A stretch of 64,000 nt of DNA from Acinetobacter sp. ANC 3781 (GTDB lineage Bacteria > Pseudomonadota > Gammaproteobacteria > Pseudomonadales > Moraxellaceae): positions 17,287 through 81,286 of the forward strand of contig NZ_SJOH01000017.1 in assembly GCF_004331285.1 (NCBI RefSeq), in the 5' to 3' direction. The notes below the pieces were generated by a model. The model saw nothing but the letters and a program-made list of their open reading frames with translations, was not told the DNA's origin and searched no databases. The position numbers and the translations under genes are program-made. Of this stretch, positions 17,440-27,344 are shown piece after piece. Each line of letters opens with the position of its first letter. Within the stretch, counting starts at the first letter, position 1.

Positions 17440-17575
17440 TATGTTGCTCCTTCCTACTTTTAGGAGGTGAGGAATATATTCCGCAAGGGGATGGAGGTGA
17501 TTTACCATTATAGAAAACTCACCTCTCCCCAGCGCTCACTTGCGCTGCGTTTTAAAAGAGTGCTTTAAAACTTGC
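17440..17575. repeat. Hairpin-rich intergenic element
   Basis: Between ppiC and the terminator lies a string of inverted repeats: GGGGATGGAGGTGA (17487-17500) pairs with TCACCTCTCCCC (17519-17530), a further GGAGGTGA copy sits at 17463-17470, and AGCG/CGCT arms flank 17531-17546. It is not obviously coding. It may be a degenerate dispersed intergenic repeat; only one copy is seen in the window. Confidence 0.4.
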
Positions 17576-17600
17576 TCAAGAGAGAGAATAAATAAGGTAT

Positions 17601-17629
17601 AAAAAACGGCGCATTTAGCGCCGTTTTTT
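17601..17629. terminator. Bidirectional terminator
   Basis: AAAAAACGGCGC (17601-17612) pairs perfectly with GCGCCGTTTTTT (17618-17629). It lies between the convergent ppiC and mscL genes. Confidence 0.9.
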
Positions 17630-17639
17630 ATGAATAAAA

Positions 17640-18077
17640 TTAAAGTTGTGGACGTTTTTTCAATTCATCACGAATTTCACGCAGTAATTCGATATCGGCG
17701 GGTGTTGTCGGAGTTTCCTCTACCGGGCCTTCTTGTTTACGTAAACGATTCATAAATTTAACCAGCAAAAATACCACCCAGGCCAAAATTAAGAAGTTAA
17801 TTAAAATCGTTAAGAAGTTACCATAAGTCAGAACATTTACACCCGCCTTAGTTAAAGCATCTAAAGATTGTAAATTATCGGGGTTCTTGCCTAATACGAA
17901 GAATTTTTGCGTAAAATCGACACCACCACCAGTGATCACCGTGATTAAAGGCATAATAATGTCTTTAACCAATGAGTCAATAATCTTACCAAAAGCACCA
18001 CCGATGATGACACCAATGGCTAAATCCATCATATTGCCTTTAATGGCAAATTCTTTAAATTCTTGAACAATACTCAT
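17640..18077 (-). CDS. mscL: Large-conductance mechanosensitive channel MscL
   Basis: A 145-residue pentameric inner-membrane channel that opens under membrane tension to release solutes on osmotic downshock. The N-terminal helix [37 protein letters not shown] is the canonical S1/TM1, TM2 is [20 protein letters not shown], and the C-terminal bundle has [13 protein letters not shown]. Length is typical. GGAGACAGAC precedes the ATG. Monocistronic, with a terminator at 17601-17629. Confidence 0.95.
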   Translation of the reverse strand: MSIVQEFKEFAIKGNMMDLAIGVIIGGAFGKIIDSLVKDIIMPLITVITGGGVDFTQKFFVLGKNPDNLQSLDALTKAGVNVLTYGNFLTILINFLILAWVVFLLVKFMNRLRKQEGPVEETPTTPADIELLREIRDELKKRPQL

Positions 18078-18227
18078 GTCTGTCTCCAGTTTATCTTTAA
18101 AGCTATTCTTTATTAATATATTTTGGGAACTGTATGATGCGGTAGTGCATTTATAACAGCTTATAATTCCTTCTAATTTACTCGGAATTATTTATGTTGA
18201 ATATATTGAATTGCCAATTGTAAACAA

Positions 18228-18262
18228 AAAAAATGCTACCAATAAATTGATAGCATTTTTTC
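18228..18262 (-). terminator. Terminator downstream of typA
   Basis: AAAAAATGCTA pairs with TAGCATTTTTT around a 12-base loop, 34 bases past the typA stop. Flanking A and T runs allow action in either direction; only typA reads towards it. Confidence 0.7.
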
Positions 18263-18295
18263 AATCATTTAATTCAGTTCAAACTGATTAAATCA

Positions 18296-20134
18296 TTATT
18301 TACCAGAACGGTTACGTTTACGTTCGTTCTCAGTCAAGTAACGCTTACGGATACGAATTGACTTAGGAGTTACTTCAACTAATTCATCATCTTCAATGAA
18401 TTCAAGCGCTTGTTCAAGCGTGTATTCAATTGCAGGTACTAATGTTAACGCTTCATCTGTACCAGATGCACGTACGTTAGTTAACTGTTTCGCTTTAGTC
18501 GGGTTAACTGTCATGTCGTCAGAACGTGAGTTAATACCAATGATCATACCTTCGTAAACTTCTAACTGTGGTTTAGCGAATAGACGACCACGGTCTTGAA
18601 GAGTGAACAGTGCATAGCCAAGGCAAGTACCTTGAACCATAGAAATCAACACACCATTTTGACGTTTCGCAACAGTACCTTGTTTCATTGGACCGTAGTG
18701 CGAGAAGCTTGACGTCATGATCCCTGTACCAGAAGTCATGGTCAGGAATTCTGAACGGAAACCGATCAAGCCACGTGAAGGAACAGTTGCTTCAATACGG
18801 ATACGGCCTTTGCCGTCAACTTCCATATTGGTCATTTCGCCTTTACGGTGACCCATTTGTTCCATTACAGAACCTTGGTGTTGTTCTTCAACGTCGAAAG
18901 TCACGTTTTCGTACGGTTCTTGTTTTACACCGTCAACTTCTTTCAAGATTACTTGCGGACGAGATACACCCATCTCGAAGCCTTCACGACGCATGTTTTC
19001 AATCAGAACTGAAAGGTGAAGTTCACCACGGCCAGATACTTTGAAACGGTCTGGAGAATCAGTATCTTCAACACGTAATGCTACGTTGTGAATCAATTCG
19101 CGGTCTAGACGTTCACGGATATTACGTGAAGTAACGAATTTACCTTCTTTACCAGCAAACGGTGAGTTGTTTACTTGGAATGTCATGGTTACTGTAGGTT
19201 CGTCTACAGACAATGGCGGTAAAGCTTCAACATTTTTAGGATCACAAATTGTGTCAGAAATGTTAAGTGCATCAATACCAGTTACACAAACGATGTCACC
19301 AGCATTTGCTTCTTCAATATCTACACGGTCTAAACCATGGTAACCCATAATTTTTAAGATACGACCGTTACGAGTCTTACCTTCTTTATCGATTACAGTA
19401 ACTTGCGTATTTAATTTTACTGAACCACGTTGAATACGACCCACACCGATAACACCTACGAAGCTGTTATAGTCAAGTGAAGACACTTGCATTTGGAATG
19501 GACCATCAACGTCAACTGCCGGCGGTTCAACGATGTCTACGATTGTTTGGAACAATGGAGTCATGTCATCAGCAAGTTCTTCTGGAGAAGGACCTGCAAC
19601 ACCACGTAAGCCTGAAGCGTAAACAATTGGGAAGTCTAACTGTTCGTCAGTAGCACCCAGGTTGTCGAACAAGTCAAATACTTGGTCAATTACCCAGTCT
19701 GGACGCGCGCTTGGCTTGTCTACTTTGTTAATGATTACGATTGGCTTTAGACCGCTTGCAAAGGCTTTTGATGTCACAAAACGCGTTTGTGGCATTGGAC
19801 CTTCTTGAGAGTCAACAAGAAGCAATACACAGTCAACCATTGACATTACACGTTCAACTTCACCACCGAAGTCTGCATGTCCCGGGGTGTCCACGATGTT
19901 AATGCGATATTCAGTGTTTGTACGCGCATCTAACCATTTAATTGCAGTGTTTTTTGCAAGAATGGTAATACCACGTTCACTTTCAATAGCGCCAGAATCC
20001 ATGACACGCTCGATCTCACCCGCGCGATCACCGAGAGCACCTGATTGTTGCAAAAGTTTGTCTACAAGAGTGGTTTTACCATGATCGACGTGCGCAATAA
20101 TGGCGATGTTACGGAGAGTTTTAATATCTGACAT
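18296..20134 (-). CDS. typA: Ribosome-associated translational GTPase TypA/BipA
   Basis: A 612-residue translational GTPase that helps 50S assembly and stress adaptation, especially in the cold. G motifs: AHVDHGKTTL (G1), DTPGHADFGGE (G3) and NKVDKPSARPDW (G4); then the EF-G-like domains and the basic TypA tail ENERKRNRSGK. The frame can begin at 20149, but the ATG at 20134 matches the family start (MSDIKTLRNIAIIAHVDH); neither start has a strong ribosome site. Monocistronic and divergent from the NCS2 permease gene. Confidence 0.93.
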   Translation of the reverse strand: MSDIKTLRNIAIIAHVDHGKTTLVDKLLQQSGALGDRAGEIERVMDSGAIESERGITILAKNTAIKWLDARTNTEYRINIVDTPGHADFGGEVERVMSMVDCVLLLVDSQEGPMPQTRFVTSKAFASGLKPIVIINKVDKPSARPDWVIDQVFDLFDNLGATDEQLDFPIVYASGLRGVAGPSPEELADDMTPLFQTIVDIVEPPAVDVDGPFQMQVSSLDYNSFVGVIGVGRIQRGSVKLNTQVTVIDKEGKTRNGRILKIMGYHGLDRVDIEEANAGDIVCVTGIDALNISDTICDPKNVEALPPLSVDEPTVTMTFQVNNSPFAGKEGKFVTSRNIRERLDRELIHNVALRVEDTDSPDRFKVSGRGELHLSVLIENMRREGFEMGVSRPQVILKEVDGVKQEPYENVTFDVEEQHQGSVMEQMGHRKGEMTNMEVDGKGRIRIEATVPSRGLIGFRSEFLTMTSGTGIMTSSFSHYGPMKQGTVAKRQNGVLISMVQGTCLGYALFTLQDRGRLFAKPQLEVYEGMIIGINSRSDDMTVNPTKAKQLTNVRASGTDEALTLVPAIEYTLEQALEFIEDDELVEVTPKSIRIRKRYLTENERKRNRSGK

Positions 20135-20306
20135 GTATATTCGATGCATATTTAATTTGAGGGCAAATTATACAGAAAAATACAAAGTTTTAGTAGTGAC
20201 AGTTCAGTGACAGTTACAAGTTTTTTTGACAAATCAGGCTTTTTTTCATTTGTAATGTCCTGTAACTCGATTAGAATAACGGCAAATTGCTGCTGTACCT
20301 TCTTAC

Positions 20307-21677
20307 ATGTCTGATTTAAATACCCCTCCCGAACAAAAAGAGCGCCTTGATTTGGTCTATGGATTGAATGATCGCCCTCAACCCGTCATCGCGTTTTTGG
20401 CTGCACTGCAACATTTACTTGCAATTATTGTCCCGATTGTCACGCCCGGTTTGCTGATTTGTTTAGCCCTCGGTGTTTCAAAAGAAGACACCAATATGAT
20501 TCTTTCAATGTCATTGGTGATCTCGGGCATTGCCACCTTTTTACAATGTAAGAAGGTCGGTCCTTTTGGGGCAGGTTTGCTGATTGTTCAAGGTACCAGC
20601 TTCAACTTTATTGGCCCAATTATAGGGATTGGCTCGGCAATGGTCGCTGCGGGTACCCCGGTTGAAGCCGTCATGGCCTCTATTTTTGGTGTGGTGATTG
20701 CTGGCTCATTTATTGAAATGGGTGTTTCACGCGTCTTACCTTGGGTGAAAAAGCTCATTACTCCGCTTGTTACGGGTATTGTTGTTCTGCTGATTGGTTT
20801 GACCTTGATTAAAGAAGGTCTAATTAGTATGGGGGGCGGTTATCAGGCAATGAGCGATAAAACGTTCGCTAACGCTGATAACCTGATCATGTCATGTAGC
20901 GTTCTGGCGGTTATTATTATTTTGAATCGTATCCGTATTACTTGGGTAAAAAGCTCGGCGATTCTAATTGCTTTAATCATTGGCTATACCCTTGCAGGCT
21001 TCATGGGACATCTTGATTTTTCCGGCTTAAAAGATGCACCAATTGTTCAAATTCCGACCCCGATGCACTTTGGTTTAAGTTTCTCCTGGAGCTTGTTTAT
21101 TCCAATGGCATTTATTTATCTGGTAACGTCGCTAGAAGCGATTGGTGACATCACCGCAACTTCTAAAATTTCAAACCAACCGGTAGATGGTCCGAAATGG
21201 ATGGAACGTATTAAAGGTGGTGTACTTGTAAATGGTGCAAACTCTTTCTTAGCCGGTATTTTTAATACTTTCCCAAGTTCTGTATTTGCACAAAATAACG
21301 GTGTGATTCAACTGACGGGTGTTGCCAGCCGTTATGTCGGTATCTGGATTGCAGCTTTATTGGTGATTCTTGGATTGCTTCCTGCGGTTGCGGGTGTCAT
21401 TCAAGCGGTTCCTCAAGCCGTGTTGGGTGGTGCTGTTATGGTAATGTTTGGTGCTGTTGCAGCTTCTGGGATCAATATCCTTTCAGGTGTGCAACTTGAC
21501 CGTCGTGCGTTATTGATTATTGCAATCTCACTTGCCCTCGGTTTGGGGGTTGCACAAGTGCCACAAATTCTTGAACACTTGCCTGAATTATTCCGTAACA
21601 TCTTCAGTTCAGGTGTGGCTACAGGGGGTATTGCAGCATTGTTATTAAATATTATTCTTCCTGAGTCGAAGAAATAA
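20307..21677 (+). CDS. NCS2 purine/uracil permease, XanP-like
   Basis: A 456-residue inner-membrane symporter with 14 transmembrane segments. QHLLA in TM1, SMSLVISGIATFLQ, GTSFNFIGPIIG and the family signature QNNGVIQLTG (about residue 330) place it in the uracil-xanthine permease family; similarity by eye is closest to xanthine permease XanP. It likely imports xanthine or another nucleobase with protons. Length is usual. Monocistronic, with a strong terminator at 21693-21725. Confidence 0.85.
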   Translation: MSDLNTPPEQKERLDLVYGLNDRPQPVIAFLAALQHLLAIIVPIVTPGLLICLALGVSKEDTNMILSMSLVISGIATFLQCKKVGPFGAGLLIVQGTSFNFIGPIIGIGSAMVAAGTPVEAVMASIFGVVIAGSFIEMGVSRVLPWVKKLITPLVTGIVVLLIGLTLIKEGLISMGGGYQAMSDKTFANADNLIMSCSVLAVIIILNRIRITWVKSSAILIALIIGYTLAGFMGHLDFSGLKDAPIVQIPTPMHFGLSFSWSLFIPMAFIYLVTSLEAIGDITATSKISNQPVDGPKWMERIKGGVLVNGANSFLAGIFNTFPSSVFAQNNGVIQLTGVASRYVGIWIAALLVILGLLPAVAGVIQAVPQAVLGGAVMVMFGAVAASGINILSGVQLDRRALLIIAISLALGLGVAQVPQILEHLPELFRNIFSSGVATGGIAALLLNIILPESKK

Positions 21678-21692
21678 TTTCATTTCAGCATC

Positions 21693-21725
21693 AACTCTGC
21701 CCAGCATTGTCTGGGCAGAGTTTTT
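21693..21725 (+). terminator. Rho-independent terminator
   Basis: A perfect 12-bp stem, AACTCTGCCCAG (21693-21704) with CTGGGCAGAGTT (21711-21722), loop CATTGT and a T-run. It follows the NCS2 permease gene. Confidence 0.9.
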
Positions 21726-21743
21726 CAATGGCGAGATAAAAAA

Positions 21744-22778
21744 ATGGATCCAAGAAGTGAAGTTGTCATTCGACAGCATGAATATCTTTCAGGACGTATA
21801 TTGTTGGTTAATGCACCAACAGATGACTTACTTTCCAATTTAGAGAAAGACATTACTCCCTGTTTATGGACATGGAATTATAATGAATTTCAATATTTTC
21901 AGTCACAACAAGCCAATGTCCATTTTGGTGTCGACCTTCCTGAGGCTGATTTTGATCAAGCGATCATTTTTGTGCCGAAGTCAAAAGAATTATTAAATTA
22001 TATCTTACACAATGTCGTAAGCCGTTTAAGTTTAGGTTCTTCTATCTTTCTGGTTGGTGAAAAAAAAGCCGGTGTCGAACGCGCAGCCAAACAACTGCAA
22101 CCTTATGGCAAAGCCCTTAAACTCGATAGCGCACGTCATTGTCAAATGTGGCAACTCACCATTGAATCAACAGTGACTGCGAAAACTTTGGCAGATTGGG
22201 CGCAGCAATATACGGTCGCGACGCCTAGAGGTGATTTAACCATCTGCGCTCTTCCGGGTGTATTTAGTCAAAATCGCTTAGATCTAGGCACAGCCGTATT
22301 GTTGCCTTTTTTATCGCAAGTGACTTCAGGTAAAATTGCTGACTTTGGCTGTGGTGCGGGGGTAATCAGTGCTTATTTAGCTAAACTGAATCCTAAAAAC
22401 CGAATTTTCGCGATGGATGTCGATGCCTTTGCGTTGGCGTCTACCCGAATGACCTTTGAAAAAAATGATCTTGCACCAGAACAACTTGAAATTACCGCAG
22501 TGACAGGTATTGAGGATGCTCCTCTCTTCTTGCATGCCATCGTCAGCAATCCCCCTTTCCATCAGGGTATTCAAACCAATTACAACGCCAGTGAAAGTTT
22601 ATGCAAAACTTCACGACGTCATTTAAAATCGGGCGGCGAATTATGGATTGTAGCAAACCGCTTTTTAAATTATCCATTATTAATTGAGCAGAATTTTGGT
22701 CAGTGTACAACCAAAGCCGATCAACAAGGCTTTAAAGTGTTGTTCGCCAAAATGCAAAAAAATGTTAAGGAACAATGA
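21744..22778 (+). CDS. rsmC: 16S rRNA m2G1207 methyltransferase RsmC
   Basis: A 344-residue protein with the two-domain RsmC layout: a degenerate N-terminal methyltransferase-like domain and a catalytic C-terminal Rossmann domain with [22 protein letters not shown] (SAM motif I, about residue 200) and SNPPFHQG (motif IV, about 269). It methylates N2 of G1207 in 16S rRNA within the 30S subunit. Length is the family norm. Its TGA overlaps the first ATG of the LysP-like gene, indicating a two-gene operon. Confidence 0.9.
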   Translation: MDPRSEVVIRQHEYLSGRILLVNAPTDDLLSNLEKDITPCLWTWNYNEFQYFQSQQANVHFGVDLPEADFDQAIIFVPKSKELLNYILHNVVSRLSLGSSIFLVGEKKAGVERAAKQLQPYGKALKLDSARHCQMWQLTIESTVTAKTLADWAQQYTVATPRGDLTICALPGVFSQNRLDLGTAVLLPFLSQVTSGKIADFGCGAGVISAYLAKLNPKNRIFAMDVDAFALASTRMTFEKNDLAPEQLEITAVTGIEDAPLFLHAIVSNPPFHQGIQTNYNASESLCKTSRRHLKSGGELWIVANRFLNYPLLIEQNFGQCTTKADQQGFKVLFAKMQKNVKEQ

Positions 22779-24244
22779 TGAGCGAAACAGATCAACCCCA
22801 CCTGCAGCGTAAGCTTGGTGCTCGCCATCTCAATATGATTGCCATTGGCGGTTCCATCGGTACAGGATTATTCTTGGCTTCTGGTGCAACCATTGCAAAT
22901 GCAGGTCCTGGCGGCGCATTACTTGCTTATGCCCTAATTGGTTTAATGATTTATTTCTTAATGACGAGTTTGGGCGAGTTGGCCACACACAACCCCACTT
23001 CAGGTGCATTTTTCACCTATGGGACTAAATATGTGGAAGGTGGTTTTGGATTCGCTTTAGGCTGGAACTATTGGTACAACTGGGCCATCACCGTTGCTTT
23101 TGAACTGGTTGCGGTACAGTTTATTATGAAATTCTGGTTCCCTGATATTCCAGGCTTCTACTGGAGTGCCATTTTTCTGGCCATTATTTTTGGTATTAAT
23201 GCCCTGACGGTCAAAGGCTTTGGTGAAACTGAATTCTTATTCTCTTTGGTCAAAGTCATTGCGATTATTGTCTTTATCATTATTGGTATTGCCATGATTG
23301 CCAAAATCATGCTGACCCCGGATATGGTCACTTTCTCCAACTGGACTAAAGGTGATGCACCGTTTGTTGGCGGCTTACAAGCCATGATTGGTGTGGCCAT
23401 GATTGCCGGCTTCTCGTTCCAGGGAACCGAGATGGTGGGGGTTGCAGCGGGTGAATCTAAAGATCCTAAAAAAACTATCCCTGTTGCCATCAAGCAAATT
23501 TTCTGGCGTATTTTATTGTTTTACGTAGTGTGTATTTTCATTATCGGCACCTTAGTTGCTTATGATGATCCACGTTTATTACAAGCCGCTGCCAGTGAAA
23601 ATATCACCCTTTCACCCTTTACATTGTTGTATGAAAAAGCAGGTTTTGCCTTTGCTGCAGGTTTAATGAATGCGGTGATTCTGACTGCAATATTGTCTGC
23701 AGGTAACTCAGGTATGTATTCATCTACGCGTATGCTATTTGATATGGCACGTCAGGGACGCGCACCGAAATGGTTTGCTAAACTCGACCCTCGTGGCGTA
23801 CCGATGAATGCGCTTTATGCCACCACTGCAATTGCTGCACTCTGCTTTTTGACGACATTTATTGGCGAACAAGAAGTGTTTAACTGGCTGCTGAATATGT
23901 CCGGGATGTGTGGTTTTATTGTCTGGTTAGGTATTGCCATTTCACATTACCGTTTCCGTAAAGGCTATTTAGCACAAGGCTATAAACTTGAAGATTTAGC
24001 TTATACAGCCAAGTTTTTCCCTTTTGCACCATGGTTCGCCTTCATTCTCTGCTCGATCATTATTCTAGGTCAGAACTATGAAGCATTGATTGGTGGAAAA
24101 ATTGACTGGTTAGGTTTGCTTTCAACTTATATCAGTATTCCGCTCTTTCTTGTGATCTGGTTAGGGTATAAATGGAAACATAAAACCAAACTGATTCCAT
24201 ATCAAGAAATGGATGTTCAACCTGTAAATGTAGAACGTGATTGA
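22775..24244 (+). CDS. lysP: APC-family amino acid permease, LysP-like
   Basis: A 489-residue, twelve-helix inner-membrane transporter of the amino acid-polyamine-organocation superfamily. [21 protein letters not shown] is the TM1 substrate-binding loop, followed by [28 protein letters not shown] and [13 protein letters not shown]. The whole length and these stretches follow E. coli LysP, so lysine uptake is likely, though arginine or another basic amino acid is possible. Two ATG codons lie in tandem (22775, 22778); AAGGAACA serves either. A terminator follows at 24255-24282. Confidence 0.82.
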   Translation: MMSETDQPHLQRKLGARHLNMIAIGGSIGTGLFLASGATIANAGPGGALLAYALIGLMIYFLMTSLGELATHNPTSGAFFTYGTKYVEGGFGFALGWNYWYNWAITVAFELVAVQFIMKFWFPDIPGFYWSAIFLAIIFGINALTVKGFGETEFLFSLVKVIAIIVFIIIGIAMIAKIMLTPDMVTFSNWTKGDAPFVGGLQAMIGVAMIAGFSFQGTEMVGVAAGESKDPKKTIPVAIKQIFWRILLFYVVCIFIIGTLVAYDDPRLLQAAASENITLSPFTLLYEKAGFAFAAGLMNAVILTAILSAGNSGMYSSTRMLFDMARQGRAPKWFAKLDPRGVPMNALYATTAIAALCFLTTFIGEQEVFNWLLNMSGMCGFIVWLGIAISHYRFRKGYLAQGYKLEDLAYTAKFFPFAPWFAFILCSIIILGQNYEALIGGKIDWLGLLSTYISIPLFLVIWLGYKWKHKTKLIPYQEMDVQPVNVERD

Positions 24245-24254
24245 GCTTTTATTT

Positions 24255-24282
24255 AAAAAAACAGCCTTAGGGCTGTTTTTTT
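24255..24282. terminator. Bidirectional terminator
   Basis: A seven-A run plus CAGCC pairs with GGCTG plus a seven-T run around TTAG. It lies between the convergent lysP-like and alpha/beta hydrolase genes. Confidence 0.85.
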
Positions 24283-24313
24283 ATACTACTGTCCTTGCCA
24301 CTTGAATGCACTT

Positions 24314-25150
24314 TTATAATACCGAACCTGCTGCAAAAAATTGTTTTAAAGCAAAACTAACTTCATTCTTATGCGTAGTACACAAACCATGTGAAGCGCC
24401 TTTAATTTGCTCCTCTACGCCGTGCTTTAAAAGTTTTAATGTGTGTTGACTACAAATTTCTGGAGGTACAATTTCATCTGCAGTCCCATAAAGCACCAAA
24501 GTCGGCACCGTGATCTGTTTTAAATCTTCGCGCAAATCTGTTTCTGAAAAAGCCTCAATACAATCATAATGTGCTTTGATCGACCCCTGCATAGCGATAC
24601 GCCAAAAATTTTGCACTACACCTTCAGATTTTTTATTGAATAATTTGTCGTAACCATAAAACTTCTTAGCAAAATCCAGATAAAAATCAGCTCTGTTATC
24701 CAATAAATTTGCACGCATTTCATCAAATACTTCTGGATCAACTCCGTCTGGATAATCCTCTCGCTTAATCATTAAAGGAGTTACAGCAGCAATTAACGCA
24801 AGCTTAGTGACCTTCTGCTGTCCATATTTTGCCGTATAACGGGTGACAACTGCTCCACCGGTAGAATGCCCAACTAAAGCAAAATTATCTAAATTCAAAT
24901 GTTCAATCAATTGATGTAAATCTTTTGCATATTGGTCAATAGTATGTCCAGCCCATGGTTGACTTGACCGCCCATGTCCACGCCGATCAAATGCAATGAC
25001 CCGATAGCCATGTTCAGCTAAAAATAACATTTGGTCTTCAAAAGCATCACTGGATAAAGGCCATCCATGTGAAAAGACAATTACAGCACCCTCCCCCCAA
25101 TCTTTATAATAAATGGAGCTGCCATCTTCAGTCGTTAGCATCTGTGTCAT
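24314..25150 (-). CDS. Alpha/beta hydrolase, non-heme chloroperoxidase/esterase type
   Basis: A 278-residue soluble alpha/beta-fold hydrolase. The oxyanion segment FSHGWPLSSDAF, the nucleophile elbow GHSTGGAVV (Ser near residue 96), the acid in LYGTADEIVPPE and the catalytic His in GASHGLC complete the triad. FDRRGHGRSSQP is typical of the cofactor-free haloperoxidase/arylesterase branch. It hydrolyses an ester or lactone of unknown identity and may perform promiscuous perhydrolysis. No signal peptide. Monocistronic. Confidence 0.8.
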   Translation of the reverse strand: MTQMLTTEDGSSIYYKDWGEGAVIVFSHGWPLSSDAFEDQMLFLAEHGYRVIAFDRRGHGRSSQPWAGHTIDQYAKDLHQLIEHLNLDNFALVGHSTGGAVVTRYTAKYGQQKVTKLALIAAVTPLMIKREDYPDGVDPEVFDEMRANLLDNRADFYLDFAKKFYGYDKLFNKKSEGVVQNFWRIAMQGSIKAHYDCIEAFSETDLREDLKQITVPTLVLYGTADEIVPPEICSQHTLKLLKHGVEEQIKGASHGLCTTHKNEVSFALKQFFAAGSVL

Positions 25151-25244
25151 TGCTTACCCTGTTTTTATTGTATAGGAATATTTATTAGAACAAGATAAAA
25201 ATAAAACAGTGTATTAAACAAGTTATGCTTATGTAGCGAGTATA

Positions 25245-25272
25245 AAAAAAGCAGCCCTAAGGCTGCTTTTTT
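25245..25272 (-). terminator. Terminator downstream of ompA
   Basis: AAAAAAGCAGCC (25245-25256) pairs with GGCTGCTTTTTT (25261-25272) around CTAA, 21 bases past the ompA stop. Confidence 0.88.
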
Positions 25273-25292
25273 CAGATCAGATCAATAATTAA

Positions 25293-26336
25293 TTATTGAG
25301 CTTGAGTTGGTTCAGCAACAACTGTGCGGCTACCAGAAATTGTCGCGAATACACGACGGTTCATAGCACGGCCTTCTTTAGTGTTGTTGTCAGCAATCGG
25401 TTGATCCCAAGCGAAACCTTGAGTAGACAAACGAGCTGGATCTACATTGTATTCATTTACAAGTGAAGATTTAACAGAGTTAGCACGAGCTAAAGATAAA
25501 CGTTCGTTCAATGCACGTGGACCAGTGTTATCTGTATGGCCTTCGATGCGAGCAGTAGCGTTTGGATATTCAACTAACTTCTCAGCAACTTTAGCAATTT
25601 CTGGTTTGTACTGATCTTTGATGTTTGATTTGTTTGTATCAAAGAACACACGAAGTTCCATGTTAAGGTCTTCGGTCAACTCTTGTGGAGCTGGTTGAAC
25701 TGGAGCTACAGGTTCAACTGGCGCAACTTCAACTACAGGAGCAGCTGGCTTCAAGTGACCACCAAGAACTACGTTAAGACCAGCTAAAGCTGTATAGTTC
25801 CAGAAATCTTCATCGATGTTATAGGTAGCACGAGCTTCAGTACGAAGAGATAAAGCATCGTTTAAGCGCCAGAAAGCACCAAGACCAGCATTACCTAAAG
25901 TACCTTCTTCTTCAAGACCACGTGTATCACGACCAGCAGCACTATCAAGCTCATATTTATAGTGACCAGCACCTAACAATACATATGGCTTGATTTTGCT
26001 GTCGTAATTTTTAGTGATCAAATCAGAAGTAGCATAGAAGTTACCATTGATTTGAGTTTGTTTATATTCACCCTGGTTGAAATCTGAATCACCTTTAACT
26101 TGGTTATATTCAGCTTCAAAACCTAACCATGGAGTTAATTCAACACCAAGTGCAGCACCAACGAATAAATCGTCTTGAAGCTCTTGGCCACCATTTGTTA
26201 GGTTGCCACGGCTGTTATTGTGTTGAGTGTCTTGGAAAGTGTAACCAAGCATTAATGGTGTAATAGTTACGCCAGCGTTAGCAGCAGCTAAAGGTGCAGC
26301 AACGAGCATTGCTAATGCAATACGACTCATTTTCAT
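25293..26336 (-). CDS. ompA: Outer-membrane protein OmpA (Omp38 type)
   Basis: A 347-residue major outer-membrane protein. Signal peptide [20 protein letters not shown] (cut before [10 protein letters not shown]), an eight-strand barrel to about residue 190, a proline-rich hinge ([19 protein letters not shown]) and an OmpA_C peptidoglycan-binding domain with [12 protein letters not shown] and IEGHTDNTG, including the Asp and Arg (ERLSLARA) that hold diaminopimelate. It closely follows A. baumannii OmpA. The longest frame starts at 26360, but the ATG at 26336 has GGAGGATAATTCC immediately upstream. A good promoter lies at 26448-26476, giving a leader of about 105 bases. Confidence 0.95.
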   Translation of the reverse strand: MKMSRIALAMLVAAPLAAANAGVTITPLMLGYTFQDTQHNNSRGNLTNGGQELQDDLFVGAALGVELTPWLGFEAEYNQVKGDSDFNQGEYKQTQINGNFYATSDLITKNYDSKIKPYVLLGAGHYKYELDSAAGRDTRGLEEEGTLGNAGLGAFWRLNDALSLRTEARATYNIDEDFWNYTALAGLNVVLGGHLKPAAPVVEVAPVEPVAPVQPAPQELTEDLNMELRVFFDTNKSNIKDQYKPEIAKVAEKLVEYPNATARIEGHTDNTGPRALNERLSLARANSVKSSLVNEYNVDPARLSTQGFAWDQPIADNNTKEGRAMNRRVFATISGSRTVVAEPTQAQ

Positions 26337-26707
26337 GGAATTATCCTCCAGAGATAACAATTGTTGTTCAAGCTCAAGCCTAAATTTGGGCTATCCTGAG
26401 ATAGGCTTTCCAATACCCCAGTTTTATTTTTAAGCCATTCACTTTGAATCATACAAACACTTTATTTTTTTTCCAAGTGCTTGATAATTTTAATCAAGTA
26501 AATTATTGACAAAATTACTTACAATTTCCGTTGTAATTCGGTAATTTTTTACTCAATTTATTCTTATGAATAGCTTATTGTCACTTGCTAAATTATTTTA
26601 ACAGCTTTCTTAAAAGTTGAGTAATAAATATTAGCTTTAAAAAACCATTAAAAAACAAAATATTAATAACACAAATAACTAAAATAATATATTACAAGGT
26701 TAATTTA
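26337..26707. other. Divergent regulatory region of ompA and the pseudopilin gene
   Basis: About 370 bases without a gene. It holds the ompA leader and promoter on the minus strand and, on the plus strand, a TTGACA at about 26507 that may serve the pseudopilin gene. Nothing else is recognised. Confidence 0.45.
26448..26476 (-). promoter_or_regulatory. Predicted ompA promoter
   Basis: On the minus strand, -35 TTGGAA (26476-26471), a 17-base spacer and -10 TATGAT (26453-26448). Strong sigma-70 geometry suits an abundant porin. Prediction from sequence only. Confidence 0.55.
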
Positions 26708-27229
26708 ATGATTTCCAAACAAAAAAATGGTTTTACGCTCGTTGAACTCATCGTTACGCTCGCTATTTTAGCGATTATGACGACCATCGCTTTACCTTAT
26801 TTTCACGACATAATGGCAAGACAAGAAGTCAAAAATATTACAAACAAATTGATTTCAAGTATTCAATTAGCAAAATCCCATGCTGCCATACATCACACCA
26901 ATGTCGTGCTCTGTCCTAGCCAAAATAAAGTGAGTTGCCAAGCAAGTCATTGGAATTCAGGTTTTATTGTTTTTTTAGATAGTAATAAAAATAGACAGGT
27001 GGATGCGGATGAAAAAATTGTCTTTACGGAATCAACTGAGCTGAAATATGGAAATTTAGATTGGAGAGGTACGTTAAGGACGCCAAGTGTAACTTTTCAA
27101 GCTGAAAATGGGCTTCCGAATGGATCAAATGGCAGTTTTTATTATTGTTCTCATTATCAACAAACTCACTATAAAATTTTATTGAGTAGGATGGGACATA
27201 CCCGTATTGAGAATCCACTCACTTGCTAA
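26708..27229 (+). CDS. FimT/GspH-family type IV minor pseudopilin
   Basis: A 173-residue prepilin. The PilD cleavage site GFTLVELIVTLAILAIMTTIALP is textbook (Gly at -1, Phe at +1, Glu at +5), followed by a hydrophobic helix and a GspH/FimT C-domain with four cysteines (VLCPS, VSCQAS, YYCSH and a C-terminal TC). Minor pilins of this class prime type IV pilus assembly and some FimT proteins bind DNA for uptake. No other pil genes are adjacent, so it is an orphan minor-pilin gene here. Confidence 0.85.
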   Translation: MISKQKNGFTLVELIVTLAILAIMTTIALPYFHDIMARQEVKNITNKLISSIQLAKSHAAIHHTNVVLCPSQNKVSCQASHWNSGFIVFLDSNKNRQVDADEKIVFTESTELKYGNLDWRGTLRTPSVTFQAENGLPNGSNGSFYYCSHYQQTHYKILLSRMGHTRIENPLTC

Positions 27230-27344
27230 AAACTTATCAGTCTAAAGGCGTAGAACAAACAGACTTTATTCCTGTTCATTTTTCCATATACTGCTTATGT
27301 TTGTAAAACAATCCCCTAAAAAGTAAATCTCGGAGAGAACAAAA

